A DNA stretch of 64,000 bases from contig NZ_CP034235.1 in the NCBI RefSeq assembly GCF_009728935.1, positions 2,332,001 through 2,396,000 of the forward strand, given 5' to 3'. Position numbers and translations under genes: made by a program. This DNA is from Paenibacillus psychroresistens. GTDB taxonomy: Bacteria > Bacillota > Bacilli > Paenibacillales > NBRC-103111. The notes beneath the pieces are model-generated. The model ran no database searches. It worked only from the letters and a program-made list of their open reading frames with translations, and had not been told where the DNA came from. Shown piece by piece: positions 8,007-16,371 of the stretch (within the stretch, counting starts at the first letter, position 1; every line of letters begins with the position of its first letter).

Positions 8007-9533
8007 ATGACAATTAGATTACGGCTAACTATCTGGTACTCATCCATTTTGGCGCTGACACTTGTTGTATCGGGAGTAGTCGTTTATGTTTTTTTATCCC
8101 ATTATTTAATCAGTAATCAAAAGGATCATATGGAGCTGTTATCCCGTGATGTTACTTCCAAAATGACAGTGACTCTTTGGGAATCCCAAGGTGTGCAACA
8201 GCCAATTGTTAATCTGCAGCCATTGGACCAATTTCAATATTCAGGATTCTTCATTCAGATTGTGGATAAAGACTTGACGGTCCAATATCCTATCAAAAGG
8301 CGGGCTTCATTTCCCGTTCCTGACAAAAGCAACATTGCTGAAGACGCTAAAGAACAAAAGTCTTTCTATGAGACGGTGCATTTTGGTTCAAACACACTGC
8401 TTATTTATAATGTACCCTTCTATGTGCCTATATCTGGAGAAAAACAATTTTTTGGATATGTGCAGATTGCAGTTAAAATGAATGATATTAATAAAGCGTT
8501 AAGTAACTTATTGTATGTTCTGGGATTATTAGCAGTTGTGATTATTTTTGCTGCGGCTTCCTTAGGCTGGTTCTTGGCACGTAAAGCCTTAAAGCCGATT
8601 GAGTATGTCATTGCCGCAACAACACAAATAGAAAAAGGCGCAGATTTAGCTAAACGTATTGAATATGACGGCCCACAGGATGAGATAGGTCAATTAACGA
8701 ATACGATTAATAGTATGTTAGCGAGAATTCAAGTTACTTACTCCGAGCTAGAAGAAACGAATATAGCTCAACGGCGTTTTGTTTCCGATGCATCACATGA
8801 ATTGCGTACCCCTCTAACAACTATTAGAGGAAATGTTGATCTTTTGCAGAAAATGTGGAAGCAAATTGAATCTCAATCGAGTGTAATAGTGGATGGAGCC
8901 AATAATCAGTTTGTTGTAGATCCATTTAGCAATCGGGAGAAGCTTTCTGTTTCTATTGAGGCTATGATGGATATTGCCTCTGAAGCAGCTAGAATGAGCC
9001 GGTTGGTCAATGACTTATTATCTTTGGCTAGAGCGGATTCGGGCTATACGCTTCAAAAGACGCCAATCGTATTGTTGCCGTTGGTTGAAGAGGTCGTTCG
9101 CAAAGCACAGCTGCTTCCGAAAAATGCGGAATGGCGGACAGGCGATTTAAGTGCATTGTATCAAATACAGGTTTGTGGGGATACTGATTATTTACAGCAA
9201 TTATTATTTATTTTTATTGAAAATGCTTTTAAATATACGCCTAGCGGGTATGTAGTGTTAGAAGCTGTTTGTTCGCCAGATCAGATTGGATTGCGAATTA
9301 AAGATACAGGCTTAGGCATGGATAAAGATGAAGTTCCTCGGATTTTTGATCGGTTTTATCGGGTAGATCCATCCCGTGGTCAAACTGCAGGCACAGGCTT
9401 AGGGCTTTCTATAGCCCAATGGATTATAGATGAGCATCAAGGCTCTATTGAAGTAATGACACGTAAAGGCGAGGGCAGCACTTTTATTATTTGGTTGCCT
9501 ATATTCAAAGCAACATTATTACAAGCTTATTAA
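8007..9533 (+). CDS. Sensor histidine kinase paired with the OmpR-type regulator
   Basis: Membrane kinase of 508 residues: first membrane helix ~10-32, extracytoplasmic sensor region ~33-165, second helix ~168-190, HAMP, HisKA with H-box SDASHELRTPLTTIRG (His264), HATPase_c with N box ENAFKYTPSG, DTGLGMD and TGLGLSIAQWII. An extra segment of about 25 residues lies in the hairpin of the dimerisation domain, before MMDIASEAARMSRLVNDLL, where most family members have a short turn. It is one base downstream of the response regulator and surely its partner; the signal is unknown, possibly secretion or envelope stress given htrA next door. Confidence 0.92.
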   Translation: MTIRLRLTIWYSSILALTLVVSGVVVYVFLSHYLISNQKDHMELLSRDVTSKMTVTLWESQGVQQPIVNLQPLDQFQYSGFFIQIVDKDLTVQYPIKRRASFPVPDKSNIAEDAKEQKSFYETVHFGSNTLLIYNVPFYVPISGEKQFFGYVQIAVKMNDINKALSNLLYVLGLLAVVIIFAAASLGWFLARKALKPIEYVIAATTQIEKGADLAKRIEYDGPQDEIGQLTNTINSMLARIQVTYSELEETNIAQRRFVSDASHELRTPLTTIRGNVDLLQKMWKQIESQSSVIVDGANNQFVVDPFSNREKLSVSIEAMMDIASEAARMSRLVNDLLSLARADSGYTLQKTPIVLLPLVEEVVRKAQLLPKNAEWRTGDLSALYQIQVCGDTDYLQQLLFIFIENAFKYTPSGYVVLEAVCSPDQIGLRIKDTGLGMDKDEVPRIFDRFYRVDPSRGQTAGTGLGLSIAQWIIDEHQGSIEVMTRKGEGSTFIIWLPIFKATLLQAY

Positions 9534-9550
9534 TTGGTTTGATTCCTTCA

Positions 9551-9593
9551 AAGCAGTGGTCCTAGACAGCAACCCGTCTTAGGTCCATTGCTT
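9551..9593 (+). terminator. Imperfect hairpin after the kinase gene
   Basis: AAGCAGTGGTCCTAGAC (9551-9567) pairs imperfectly with 9576-9593 around an 8-base loop. There is no T tract, so it is at best a weak terminator; its right arm overlaps the -35 element of the next promoter. Confidence 0.4.
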
Positions 9594-9616
9594 CCTTCTG
9601 CAACAAACCCTATAAT
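9588..9616 (+). promoter_or_regulatory. Sigma-A promoter of ispH
   Basis: TTGCTT (9588-9593), 17-base spacer, TATAAT (9611-9616). The predicted leader is about 30 bases and contains the GGGGA ribosome binding site of ispH. Confidence 0.75.
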
Positions 9617-9653
9617 AAAAGAGTAACTATTTGAATATAAATGGGGATTATAT

Positions 9654-10598
9654 ATGGAAGTTGTCAAAATATCACCAAGAGGATATTGTTATGGCGTCGT
9701 AGATGCAATGGCATTAGCTATGCAGGCTGCGCGAAATTTGAACCTGCCAAGACCAGTCTATATCCTAGGCATGATTGTGCATAACGCACATGTCACCGAT
9801 TATTTTGAAAAAGAAGGCATTATTACCTTAGACGGAGAGAATCGTCTTGAAATATTGGAACAAATAACCGAGGGTACCGTGATTTTTACAGCCCATGGGG
9901 TTTCTCCTGAAGTACGCCGAAGAGCAAAAAATAAGGGATTAACTGTTGTCGATGCTACTTGCCCTGATGTAACTCGCACACATGATCTTATTCGTGAAAA
10001 AGCAGATGAAGGTTATACCATTATTTATATTGGTAAAAAGGCGCATCCTGAGCCTGAAGGTGCTGTAGGAATCGCACCAGATCATGTCCATTTAATAGAG
10101 AAGCTAGAAGAAGTCGAGCAATTGAAGATTGAGACTGAGCGTATTATTATTACTAACCAAACGACAATGAGTCAATGGGATATCAATGATATCATTAATC
10201 GGTTGATTGAACGTTTTCCCACAGCAGAGATTCATAATGAAATTTGTCTGGCAACGCAAGTCCGTCAAGAAGCAGTTGCAGAACAAGCTAAAGAAACAGA
10301 ACTTGTTATTGTGGTCGGTGATCCACGGAGTAACAATTCCAATCGTTTAGCCCAAGTATCGGAAGAAATCGCTGGAGTTAAAGCATATCGAATCGCAGAT
10401 ATTAGCGAGCTTGAATTAGCTTGGTTGAAAGGCTTGCATAAAGTAGGAGTCACATCTGGAGCTTCAACACCAACACCAATTACTAGGGAAGTAATTACTT
10501 TTTTAGAGCAATATGATGAGCATATACCGGCTACTTGGGAAATTAAACGAACGGTAAATATGAATAAGCTAATTCCACTTGCAAAGGAACGGGTCTAG
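9654..10598 (+). CDS. ispH: 4-hydroxy-3-methylbut-2-enyl diphosphate reductase
   Basis: IspH (LytB), the last enzyme of the MEP isoprenoid pathway, converting HMBPP to IPP and DMAPP with a 4Fe-4S cluster. The three cluster cysteines are visible: Cys12 (PRGYCYGV), Cys103 (DATCPDV) and Cys198 ([11 protein letters not shown]); HNAHV, TAHGVSP, HPEPEG and TNQTTMSQW are also typical. At 314 residues it is full length. It follows its own promoter and is followed after 14 bases by a DUF2062 gene, probably co-transcribed. Confidence 0.97.
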   Translation: MEVVKISPRGYCYGVVDAMALAMQAARNLNLPRPVYILGMIVHNAHVTDYFEKEGIITLDGENRLEILEQITEGTVIFTAHGVSPEVRRRAKNKGLTVVDATCPDVTRTHDLIREKADEGYTIIYIGKKAHPEPEGAVGIAPDHVHLIEKLEEVEQLKIETERIIITNQTTMSQWDINDIINRLIERFPTAEIHNEICLATQVRQEAVAEQAKETELVIVVGDPRSNNSNRLAQVSEEIAGVKAYRIADISELELAWLKGLHKVGVTSGASTPTPITREVITFLEQYDEHIPATWEIKRTVNMNKLIPLAKERV

Positions 10599-10612
10599 GA
10601 GGAGAAAAGCAT

Positions 10613-11143
10613 TTGAAATTCGTAAAAAAATCTCGTGTGCAAGGCATAACACGTTGGTTTAGACTTAAATATAATCATCTCCTTCGTGCCAAAGGGGGGC
10701 CATCCATTGTTGCCAAAGGCTTTTCAATAGGTCTTTTCATTGAAATGTTTACTTTTCCTACCTTTGGTCTTGCGGCAGTACTTATTTTACCTTTGGTCTA
10801 TTTCACAAGGGCTAGCCTTTCGGGTGCTTTAGTTGGTTTCTTATTCGGAAAAATTATTTATTTGCCCTTCTTCTTTTTGATTAAAAAAATGGGGCATTGG
10901 CTGCTTCCTAGTCATTTTGCACATCACATTCATTTTCACCCGGCTTGGCTTTCCAATATCGTTAAGGATGGTGTTTATTTAATACTCGGCGGAATCATTA
11001 TGGGTGCTATACTTGGCCTTATTGCTTATTTTCCCGTACGCTGGATTCTAGAGGTTTATGCAGCGAGACGTAAGGAAAAGCGCAAGCGCCGTAAAGCTGT
11101 ATTGGCTTCTTTACCTAAGACAGATGCAGATACATTGAAATAA
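10613..11143 (+). CDS. DUF2062 membrane protein
   Basis: Membrane protein of 176 residues with the DUF2062 pattern: a basic N-terminus, a GGPSIVAKGFSIGLFIEM start to the domain, about three hydrophobic segments and a strongly basic tail (ARRKEKRKRRK). The start is TTG, decided by AGGAGGAG at 10598-10605. DUF2062 proteins have no well-established function; some are fused to or near glycosyltransferases. Here the only link is co-transcription with ispH. Confidence 0.8.
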   Translation: MKFVKKSRVQGITRWFRLKYNHLLRAKGGPSIVAKGFSIGLFIEMFTFPTFGLAAVLILPLVYFTRASLSGALVGFLFGKIIYLPFFFLIKKMGHWLLPSHFAHHIHFHPAWLSNIVKDGVYLILGGIIMGAILGLIAYFPVRWILEVYAARRKEKRKRRKAVLASLPKTDADTLK

Positions 11144-11179
11144 ATAAATAGATAGCTTAGATAATTACCTAATAAGTTC

Positions 11180-11262
11180 TTGACGATATGCAAGAGATCT
11201 TGTATATTGTTTTTATTGGAAAAACGCTTTAGCGATTAAAAGCTTAAAAGCGTATAAGCGTT
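11180..11262 (+). promoter_or_regulatory. Promoter and leader hairpin of aroF
   Basis: TTGACG (11180-11185), 17-base spacer, TATATT (11203-11208). The leader carries an AACGCTT/AAGCGTT inverted repeat (11223-11229 with 11256-11262) without a T tract. No T-box or known riboswitch core was recognised. Confidence 0.7.
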
Positions 11263-11295
11263 GAAGTGCGACAGTAAACTAAAGGAGTGTTGAAG

Positions 11296-12354
11296 ATGAT
11301 TGTTATAACATCAAACAAGATAACGGAAGAACGGATTCAAGAAATAATTCATACAATCGAAAAGCAAGGTGTGCAGGCGCATGTTTCCAAAGGTGAGGAT
11401 CGTACAGTAATTGGAATTATCGGAAAAGCAGAACCGCAGTTGGCGGAGCATTTAAGACAAATGTCCGGAGTGGAGCAGGTCATCAAAATTTCAAAATCCT
11501 ACAAGCTGGCAAGCCGAGATTTTCACCCAGCAAACACAATTATTAAAATTGGTGATGTTGAGATTGGTGGAGACCAATTAGTCATAATGGGTGGACCTTG
11601 CGCAGTAGAAACACCTGCACAGATCAATGAAATTGCTAGATTAGTTAAGCTTGCAGGTGGTCAAATATTACGCGGAGGTGCTTTTAAACCAAGAACTGGA
11701 CCTTATAGCTTTCAAGGAGTAGGTGTTGAGGGACTTGAAATGATGGCCGAAGCAGGTAAAAAACATGGACTGTTGACGATTACCGAAGTTATGACTCCTG
11801 AATATGTAGACATATGCGCTGAGCATGCGGATATTCTCCAGATAGGAACACGTAATATGCAGAATTTCGATTTGTTGCGCAAGCTAGGCACCATTCAAAC
11901 TCCAATCTTACTGAAACGAGGCTTTAGCTCCACTTATGATGAATTGCTGAATGCTGCCGAATATATTCTAGCAGGTGGCAATCCGAATGTAATGTTGTGT
12001 GAACGTGGTATTCGTACCTTCGAAACCTATACAAGAAACACACTTGATTTGACTGCCATTCCCGTTCTTCAACAACTGAGTCATCTGCCCGTTATATCTG
12101 ATCCAAGTCATGGCACCGGACGTCGTGAGCTTGTAGAAACGATGTGTAAGGCATCTGTCGCTGCTGGGGCAAATGGCTTAATTGTAGAAATGCATACCGA
12201 TCCTGATAATTCAATGACTGGCGATGGAGTCCAGTCCTTATTCCCCGATCAATTTGCTAATCTATTGGTCGATCTTGAAAAGCTTGCTCCACACTTTGGG
12301 AAGAAATTCGATACTAAAAAAGAGCCGATTCCTGCAGGCTCTTGGATCAAATAA
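11296..12354 (+). CDS. aroF: 3-deoxy-7-phosphoheptulonate (DAHP) synthase
   Basis: First enzyme of the shikimate pathway, joining phosphoenolpyruvate and erythrose 4-phosphate. It is a type I-beta enzyme of 352 residues: an N-terminal ferredoxin-like/ACT-type domain (~1-75, Thermotoga-like, not the chorismate mutase domain of Bacillus AroA) and a TIM barrel with GGPCAVE, RGGAFKPRTGPYSFQG, LQIGTRNMQNF, LLKRG and SDPSHGTGRR. An in-frame GTG at 11287 overlaps the AAAGGAG site, so the ATG at 11296 is used. The regulatory N-domain suggests aromatic amino acid feedback; the effector cannot be read from sequence. Confidence 0.95.
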   Translation: MIVITSNKITEERIQEIIHTIEKQGVQAHVSKGEDRTVIGIIGKAEPQLAEHLRQMSGVEQVIKISKSYKLASRDFHPANTIIKIGDVEIGGDQLVIMGGPCAVETPAQINEIARLVKLAGGQILRGGAFKPRTGPYSFQGVGVEGLEMMAEAGKKHGLLTITEVMTPEYVDICAEHADILQIGTRNMQNFDLLRKLGTIQTPILLKRGFSSTYDELLNAAEYILAGGNPNVMLCERGIRTFETYTRNTLDLTAIPVLQQLSHLPVISDPSHGTGRRELVETMCKASVAAGANGLIVEMHTDPDNSMTGDGVQSLFPDQFANLLVDLEKLAPHFGKKFDTKKEPIPAGSWIK

Positions 12355-12375
12355 TTTAAGCTATTAAGTAGAAAG

Positions 12376-12427
12376 CTTCCTCCATAAACCCGATAAGAAT
12401 TAATTGGGTTTAGCGAGGAAGTCTTTT
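12376..12427 (+). terminator. Terminator after aroF
   Basis: CTTCCTC plus TAAACCC pair with GGGTTTA plus GAGGAAG, giving a 14-bp interrupted stem, followed by a T-rich tail at 12420-12427. Confidence 0.85.
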
Positions 12428-12458
12428 TGTCTGAAATGTGAACGGAAATTGTCAAGTG

Positions 12459-12475
12459 TGTGAGCATACTTCACA
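12459..12475 (+). promoter_or_regulatory. Perfect GlnR/TnrA box of glnA
   Basis: TGTGA-GCATACT-TCACA is an exact match to TGTNA-N7-TNACA. It lies about 30 bases upstream of the -35 element of glnA. This makes glnA a member of the nitrogen regulon together with amt at the start of the window. Confidence 0.8.
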
Positions 12476-12503
12476 CGCTGCTAAAAAATAGCTTACATAA
12501 GTA

Positions 12504-12533
12504 TTGACGCTTTCTAGACTCGCGATTTATAAT
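12504..12533 (+). promoter_or_regulatory. Sigma-A promoter of glnA
   Basis: TTGACG (12504-12509), 18-base spacer, TATAAT (12528-12533), giving a leader of about 70 bases before the AGGAGG-like site and ATG. Confidence 0.8.
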
Positions 12534-12608
12534 ATGACAAAGATTAAATAAAACTTGAACAATCGTCGCCGAAATACGATTATTGTTCGGAAATAGGAGG
12601 AATTTTAC

Positions 12609-14033
12609 ATGTCAGTTGAAAATGTATTGAGTCTTATTAAAGAAAAAAACATTGAATGGGTAGATTTCCGTTTTACAGATATTGGAGGAATTTCCCATCA
12701 TATTTCAGTACCTGCAGTTGAAGTAGATGCAGATACTTTTGTAAATGGTGTAGCATTTGACGGATCTTCCATCCATGGCTTTAAAGGGATTGAAGAATCA
12801 GACATGGTTATGATTCCAGACACAGAAACGATTTATGAAGATGCTTTTACAGCTCATCCAACTTTGATTGTATATTGTAATATTTATACTCCAGGTGGAG
12901 ATCGTTATGATCGCGATCCTCGCAGTATTGCTGAGAGAGCAGAAGAATATCTACAAACTACAGGTATTGGTACAGCAGCATACTTTGCACCTGAATCCGA
13001 ATTTTTCATTTTTGACAATGTTCAATTTGAGAATAGCATGAACAAATCTTCTTTTGAAGTTGATTCTGAAGAAGCAGTTTGGAACACGGGCCGTAAAGAA
13101 GAAGGCGGAAATCTTGGCTTTAAAATTGGGGTTAAAGGTGGTTACTTCCCAGTAGCGCCAGTTGATACTCAACAAGATATTCGTAGTGAAATGTGTCGTT
13201 TGATGATGGAAGCCGGTCTTCGTATCGAGCGTCATCATCATGAGGTTGCTACAGCTGGACAAGGCGAAATCAACTTCCGTTTTGATACTTTGACTAAAAC
13301 AGCAGATAACTTAATGAAATACAAATACATCATCCAAAACGTTGCTAGACAATACGGTAAAGTAGCTACATTCATGCCTAAGCCGCTTTTTGGCGACAAC
13401 GGTAGCGGAATGCACGTTCATCAAAGTATTTTCAACGGCGATTCACCGCTTTTCTACGAAAAAGGTGCATATGCTAACCTAAGTGAAATGGCAATCCATT
13501 ATGTGGGTGGTATCCTTCACCATGCTCCAGCTCTAATCGCTATCACTAATCCAAGCACCAACTCATTCAAACGTTTGGTTCCTGGTTATGAAGCACCGGT
13601 TAACCTTGTATTTGCTAAAGGAAACCGTTCTGCAGCTGTTCGTATTCCAATTGCTGCTGTAACACCTAAAGGCTGTCGTATCGAATTCCGTACTCCGGAT
13701 TCAACAGCTAATCCATATCTTGCATTCGCAGCTATGCTTATGGCGGGTCTTGATGGTATCAAGAACAAAATCGATCCACGCGCATTGGGCTACGGTCCTT
13801 TTGACAAGAACATTTATGAATTGTCCGATGAAGAAAAAGCAGGTATTCGCAGTGTTCCTGGAACACTAGACGAAGCTTTAGATGCATTGGAAGCAGATCA
13901 TGAATTCTTGCTGCAAGGCGAAGTATTCTCACAAGATTTCATTGATAACTATATCAACTTGAAGCGTGCTGATGCGAAAGCAGTAGCAATCCGCATTCAT
14001 CCATACGAGTATGAATTGTACTTTAACCTGTAA
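12609..14033 (+). CDS. glnA: Glutamine synthetase type I
   Basis: GSI enzyme making glutamine from glutamate, ammonia and ATP. Visible motifs: DGSSIHGF, APESEFFIF, the catalytic cleft GQGEINFRF, NGSGMHVHQS, the NPSTNSFKRLVPGYEAP substrate loop, NRSAAVRIP and EFRTPDSTANPY. At 474 residues it is longer than the ~444-residue GSI-alpha GlnA of Bacillus. The segment KNIYELSDEE around Tyr403 is aligned with the adenylylation loop of GSI-beta enzymes, though the surrounding consensus is imperfect and no adenylyltransferase is in view. No glnR gene precedes it, so it may be the second, glnA1-like copy of a Paenibacillus genome. Confidence 0.96.
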   Translation: MSVENVLSLIKEKNIEWVDFRFTDIGGISHHISVPAVEVDADTFVNGVAFDGSSIHGFKGIEESDMVMIPDTETIYEDAFTAHPTLIVYCNIYTPGGDRYDRDPRSIAERAEEYLQTTGIGTAAYFAPESEFFIFDNVQFENSMNKSSFEVDSEEAVWNTGRKEEGGNLGFKIGVKGGYFPVAPVDTQQDIRSEMCRLMMEAGLRIERHHHEVATAGQGEINFRFDTLTKTADNLMKYKYIIQNVARQYGKVATFMPKPLFGDNGSGMHVHQSIFNGDSPLFYEKGAYANLSEMAIHYVGGILHHAPALIAITNPSTNSFKRLVPGYEAPVNLVFAKGNRSAAVRIPIAAVTPKGCRIEFRTPDSTANPYLAFAAMLMAGLDGIKNKIDPRALGYGPFDKNIYELSDEEKAGIRSVPGTLDEALDALEADHEFLLQGEVFSQDFIDNYINLKRADAKAVAIRIHPYEYELYFNL

Positions 14034-14055
14034 TCTTAATTAAATCATACAAAAT

Positions 14056-14096
14056 CAGCCTCTTAAGCAGATTTATCTGCCTAAGAGGCTGTTTTA
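14056..14096 (+). terminator. Terminator after glnA
   Basis: A long stem with AGCCTCTTA(A)GCAGA pairing with TCTGC(C)TAAGAGGCT around TTTA, followed by GTTTTA. Confidence 0.9.
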
Positions 14097-14124
14097 TGTT
14101 TAAATGGACGGGGAATTATGCTCT

Positions 14125-14352
14125 TCAGTGAATGTGAAATCTTCGAATGCGAGTTGAGGTGTATATCTGCACCTTATTTCTCAGAATTTGGCTTTTTTAA
14201 TGAGAAAAGGTGCATTTCTGCACCTTTTTCCTCGAATCTTGGTTTGTTTGATGAAATGAGGAGCACTTCTGCACCTTGATCATCTCTAAAGCGCCAAAGT
14301 AACTGGGAAGTTAGTCTGTAGTGCTGAAATTCATCTCTAGAGCGCCAAAGTA
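14125..14352. repeat. Degenerate 51-bp-period tandem repeats
   Basis: Three TCTGCACCTT ends fall at 14175, 14226 and 14277, exactly 51 bases apart, each unit ending in a hairpin-forming AAGGTGCATTTCTGCACCTT-like segment. Two further segments, CATCTCTAAAGCGCCAAAGT (14281) and its near copy at 14332, are also 51 bases apart. No gene is seen here. The hairpin resembles the terminator repeat at 22573-22602, pointing to a dispersed intergenic family. Confidence 0.7.
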
Positions 14353-14384
14353 TTCACGAAGGTTTGACAATAATGCAACGAAAT

Positions 14385-16280
14385 CTACCGATTCAACAAG
14401 CTTCCCACATACTTAAGGAGCTCGTTGGCGCAAACGGGGCAGTAGCCGTTGTCGTCAATTAATCTTTTGCCGACTTCGTTAATTCGTTTGAGCTGCATTT
14501 CATCTGGAGTCTTCGTAGATGCGGTGATTTTTACGACGTCCTTCAAATCGCTGAAGAGCTTCTTTTCAATAGCTTCACGCAAGCGCTCGTGAGTGCTGAA
14601 ATCAAATTTCTTGCCTTTGCGGGCGTAGGATGACATGCGGATCAATATTTCCTCACGGAAAGCTTTCTTGGCATTCTCGGAAATTCCGATTTGCTCTTCA
14701 ATTGAACGCATGAGTCGTTCGTCAGGATCAACTGTCTCGCCTGTGAGCGGATCCTTCATTTTAGTCCAGTTGCAGTAGGACTCAATATTATCTAAGTAAT
14801 TTTCAAACAACGTTCGTGCCGACTCCTCATAGGAGTAAACAAACGCTTTTTGGATTTCTTTTTTGGCTAGTTCATCATATTCTTTACGGGCAACGGAAAT
14901 GAAGTTGAGATAGCGCTCACGGTCTTCCTTGGAAATGGAAGCATGATTCTCTAAGCCGTCTTTAATCGCTCGCAGCACATCCAAAGCATTGATACACTGG
15001 ACATCATGTTTGATCAAGGCGCTAGAAATTCGATTGATCACATAACGTGGATCGATTCCGGACATGCCTTCCTCGACAAATTCGTTTTGCATCTCCTTCA
15101 AATCTGCGTCCTTATAGCCTTCAATGGATTCCCCATCATACATGCGCATTTTTTTAACTAAATCGACACCTTGCTTTTTGGTTTCTTTTAAACGGGTCAG
15201 GATGGTGAAAATGGCTGCGGCACGTAAAGCGTGAGGGGCAATATGAATATGATTCATATCGCTTTGCTGAATTAATTTACGATATATTTTCTCCTCTTCG
15301 GAGACTTTTAAATTATAAGGGACGGGGAGCACAATCATTCGTGATTGTAAGGCCTCATTTTTCTTATTGGAAATAAAAGATTTGTATTCCGATTCGTTGG
15401 TATGGGCAACGATGAGTTCATCCGCACTTATAAGGGCGAACCTACCCGCTTTAAAGTTACCTTCCTGAGTCAAAGAGAGCAGATTCCACAAAAATTTCTC
15501 ATCACATTTGAGCATTTCCTGAAATTCCATAATCCCGCGATTGGCTTTATTCAGTTCACCGTCAAAGCGGTAAGCCCGCGGATCAGATTCGGAGCCGAAT
15601 TCAGTGATCGTCGAAAAATCGATGCTGCCGGTTAAATCTGCAATGTCCTGCGATTTGGGATCGGAGGGGCTGAATGTGCCGATCCCAACTCGACTCTCCT
15701 CAGACAGCAGCACACGCTCAATAAGCACATCCTCAATTGTGAAATTAAACTCTGTCTTTAAGCGCATTTGGCAGGAGGGACAGAGTGTTCCTTCAATTTT
15801 GACACCTAGCTCTTTTTCAATTTCAGGGCGCAGTTCTAATGGGATAAGGTGCAGGGGTTCCTCATGCATCGGACAGCCTTTAATGGCAAAAACGGCTCCT
15901 TTGTCTGTACGGGAAAATTGCTCGAGTCCGCGCTTAAGTAAAGTGACAATAGTTGATTTACCGCCGCTTACTGGGCCCATTAAAAGCAAAATACGCTTTC
16001 TGACCTCTAAACGACGAGCTGCAGAATGAAAGTATTCCTCGACTAGCTTTTCCACCGTTTTATCCAGTCCAAAAATATCCTGTGAAAAAAAATTATATTT
16101 GATCTGCCCCGATTCTTCTACGTTGCCTTGCGAAGCAATCATTTCATACACGCGAGAATGTGCTGTCATGGCTAGCTCGGGGGTTTGACGGATCTTCTCA
16201 ATATATTGCGCAAAAGTTCCCGTCCAGGCTAGTCGATCCTTTTCCGCCCGATGCTCCGTAATTTTCTTAAAAATATTCAT
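14385..16280 (-). CDS. prkA: PrkA serine protein kinase / AAA protein
   Basis: PrkA of 631 residues, full length. It has an N-terminal AAA-type domain with Walker A GPVSGGKST (102-110), a zinc-like CPSC motif (GTLCPSCQMRL), and the C-terminal PrkA domain, which looks distantly kinase-like. PrkA proteins were described as serine kinases and more recently as Lon-related proteases acting in sporulation. The RBS GGAGGAGGG precedes the ATG. Unlike many Bacilli, the usual partners yhbH and spoVR are not adjacent here; araM lies upstream on the same strand with a 91-base gap. Confidence 0.93.
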   Translation of the reverse strand: MNIFKKITEHRAEKDRLAWTGTFAQYIEKIRQTPELAMTAHSRVYEMIASQGNVEESGQIKYNFFSQDIFGLDKTVEKLVEEYFHSAARRLEVRKRILLLMGPVSGGKSTIVTLLKRGLEQFSRTDKGAVFAIKGCPMHEEPLHLIPLELRPEIEKELGVKIEGTLCPSCQMRLKTEFNFTIEDVLIERVLLSEESRVGIGTFSPSDPKSQDIADLTGSIDFSTITEFGSESDPRAYRFDGELNKANRGIMEFQEMLKCDEKFLWNLLSLTQEGNFKAGRFALISADELIVAHTNESEYKSFISNKKNEALQSRMIVLPVPYNLKVSEEEKIYRKLIQQSDMNHIHIAPHALRAAAIFTILTRLKETKKQGVDLVKKMRMYDGESIEGYKDADLKEMQNEFVEEGMSGIDPRYVINRISSALIKHDVQCINALDVLRAIKDGLENHASISKEDRERYLNFISVARKEYDELAKKEIQKAFVYSYEESARTLFENYLDNIESYCNWTKMKDPLTGETVDPDERLMRSIEEQIGISENAKKAFREEILIRMSSYARKGKKFDFSTHERLREAIEKKLFSDLKDVVKITASTKTPDEMQLKRINEVGKRLIDDNGYCPVCANELLKYVGSLLNR

Positions 16281-16371
16281 GATACCCTCCTCCTCGACTA
16301 CTCCTGCCTAATTAATACTTATGCAGGAGAGGGGGATAAGTTTACCAAATTGCTGAAAAAGTCACACGAGT

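Noticed and set aside
11223..11262. Possible riboswitch or T-box in the aroF leader
   Set aside because: Only a short stem is visible, with no T-box sequence, specifier or terminator/antiterminator pair.
16281..16371. Possible sporulation sigma-factor promoter before prkA (GCATAAGTATT on the minus strand) and a CTCCTGC/GCAGGAG dyad
   Set aside because: The -10-like sequence does not fit the sigma-E or sigma-K consensus well and no matching -35 was found, although sporulation control of prkA is known in Bacillus.
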